A stretch of DNA of 5,608 bases from Actinomycetota bacterium (lineage in GTDB: Bacteria > Actinomycetota > Actinomycetes > Streptosporangiales > Streptosporangiaceae). The position numbers and the translations under genes were made by a program. Below the pieces are notes generated by a model. That model was not told where the DNA came from. It saw only the letters and a program-made list of their open reading frames with translations, and searched no databases. Positions 5,066 through 5,608 of this stretch are shown here, in pieces (positions within the stretch are counted from its first letter, which is position 1; each line of letters begins with the position of its first letter). Location of the stretch: positions 1 to 5,608 of the forward strand of contig PMST01000251.1 of the NCBI GenBank assembly GCA_003168295.1, given 5' to 3'.

Positions 5066-5608
5066 ATGACCTTCGCGCCGGACGCCCAGGTGGCCGCGGT
5101 TCTTGCCGCGGCGATTGAACAAAACGGTCCGCCGCCGGCCCTGCCGGCCGGTGACGTCGCCAGCCGCCGCGTCGCGCTCGACGCCATGCTGGGGTACTTC
5201 AACAACCAAGCGCAGCCGGTCGCCGGCAAAGCCGGCATCTCCGACCGCAGTATCGTCACGCCCGACGGGGCCATGCTGCTCGCGCGGTGGTACCGCCAGC
5301 CGTCGGGCGACAGCAGGGCAGCGGTGCTGTACTTGCACGGCGGCGGGATGATCGCCGGCTCGGTACCGATCTTCGACGGGCCGGTCTCCCGGTACGTGGC
5401 CCGCACCGGCGTGCCGATGCTCTCCCTGGCCTACCGGCTCGCACCGGAACATCCTCATCCCACTCCGGTCGAGGACGCCTACGCCGGGCTGGTCTGGCTC
5501 GCCGGGCACGCGGCCGAACTCGGCATCGACCCCGGCCGCATCGCGGTCATGGGCGACAGCGCCGGCGGCGGGCTCGCCGCCGGCGTCGCGGGGCTGCCTG
5601 CCTGGGCG
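5066..5608 (+). CDS. HSL-type alpha/beta hydrolase (esterase), N-terminal part
   Basis: The frame starts at ATG 5066, 15 nt after the cupin stop, with AGGA (5051-5054) 11 nt upstream, and runs off the right edge after 181 codons. It shows the hallmarks of alpha/beta hydrolase fold-3, the hormone-sensitive-lipase group: an N-terminal cap region, the oxyanion motif HGGG (His91-Gly94), YRLAPEHPHPTPVED, and the nucleophile elbow GDSAGGG with Ser165. The catalytic Asp and His lie beyond the window. These enzymes hydrolyse short-chain or bulky esters in the cytoplasm. The visible N-terminus has no signal peptide. It has no leader element of its own, and the close spacing suggests co-transcription with the cupin. 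The last residues (GVAGLPAWA) depart from the usual pattern, but the cut end prevents judging this. Confidence 0.88.
   Translation, partial: MTFAPDAQVAAVLAAAIEQNGPPPALPAGDVASRRVALDAMLGYFNNQAQPVAGKAGISDRSIVTPDGAMLLARWYRQPSGDSRAAVLYLHGGGMIAGSVPIFDGPVSRYVARTGVPMLSLAYRLAPEHPHPTPVEDAYAGLVWLAGHAAELGIDPGRIAVMGDSAGGGLAAGVAGLPAWA

Overview
The window is high-GC DNA with GC-rich third codon positions, AGGAG-type ribosome binding sites and Tat and Sec exported proteins, which together suggest an actinomycete (Streptomyces/Streptosporangiales-like). Genus cannot be read from the sequence. All supported genes are on the + strand. The long minus-strand frames are shadows of GC-rich codons.

Layout. (1) 3-104 is probably the last piece of a membrane protein. 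(2) 105-1207 is a gene-poor, degraded-looking stretch. It holds two candidate hairpins, a doubtful 30-residue hydrophobic ORF, and at 741-838 a leader element joined to the broken first codons of a lost gene. (3) 1208-2812 encodes a secreted M1-family zinc metallopeptidase with complete catalytic motifs, followed by a hairpin over its stop codon. (4) 2991-4424 encodes a Tat-exported alpha/beta hydrolase with an N-terminal helical region, resembling the FrsA / 2,6-dihydroxypseudooxynicotine-hydrolase type. (5) 4511-5050 encodes a small single-domain cupin. (6) 5066 to the window end encodes the first 181 residues of an HSL-type (alpha/beta hydrolase fold-3) esterase, 15 nt after the cupin.

The most notable signal is not a protein. 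A leader of about 55 bp, of lower GC than its surroundings, occurs three times (741-795, 2920-2997, 4461-4515). Each copy ends on a start codon and carries the same strong ribosome binding site. Two copies precede intact, unrelated genes (hydrolase and cupin). The third precedes a decapitated and frameshifted relative of the hydrolase gene start. The copies stay in the reading frame of the downstream gene, even across a 33-nt insertion in copy 2. They also share a CTCC tract that could pair with the ribosome binding site. This looks like a reused expression or translation-control cassette.

The hydrolase, cupin and esterase probably form one transcription unit, with an exported hydrolase and apparently cytoplasmic partners. 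Their substrate cannot be determined here. The M1 peptidase has its own upstream region and a candidate terminator, so it is probably a separate unit.
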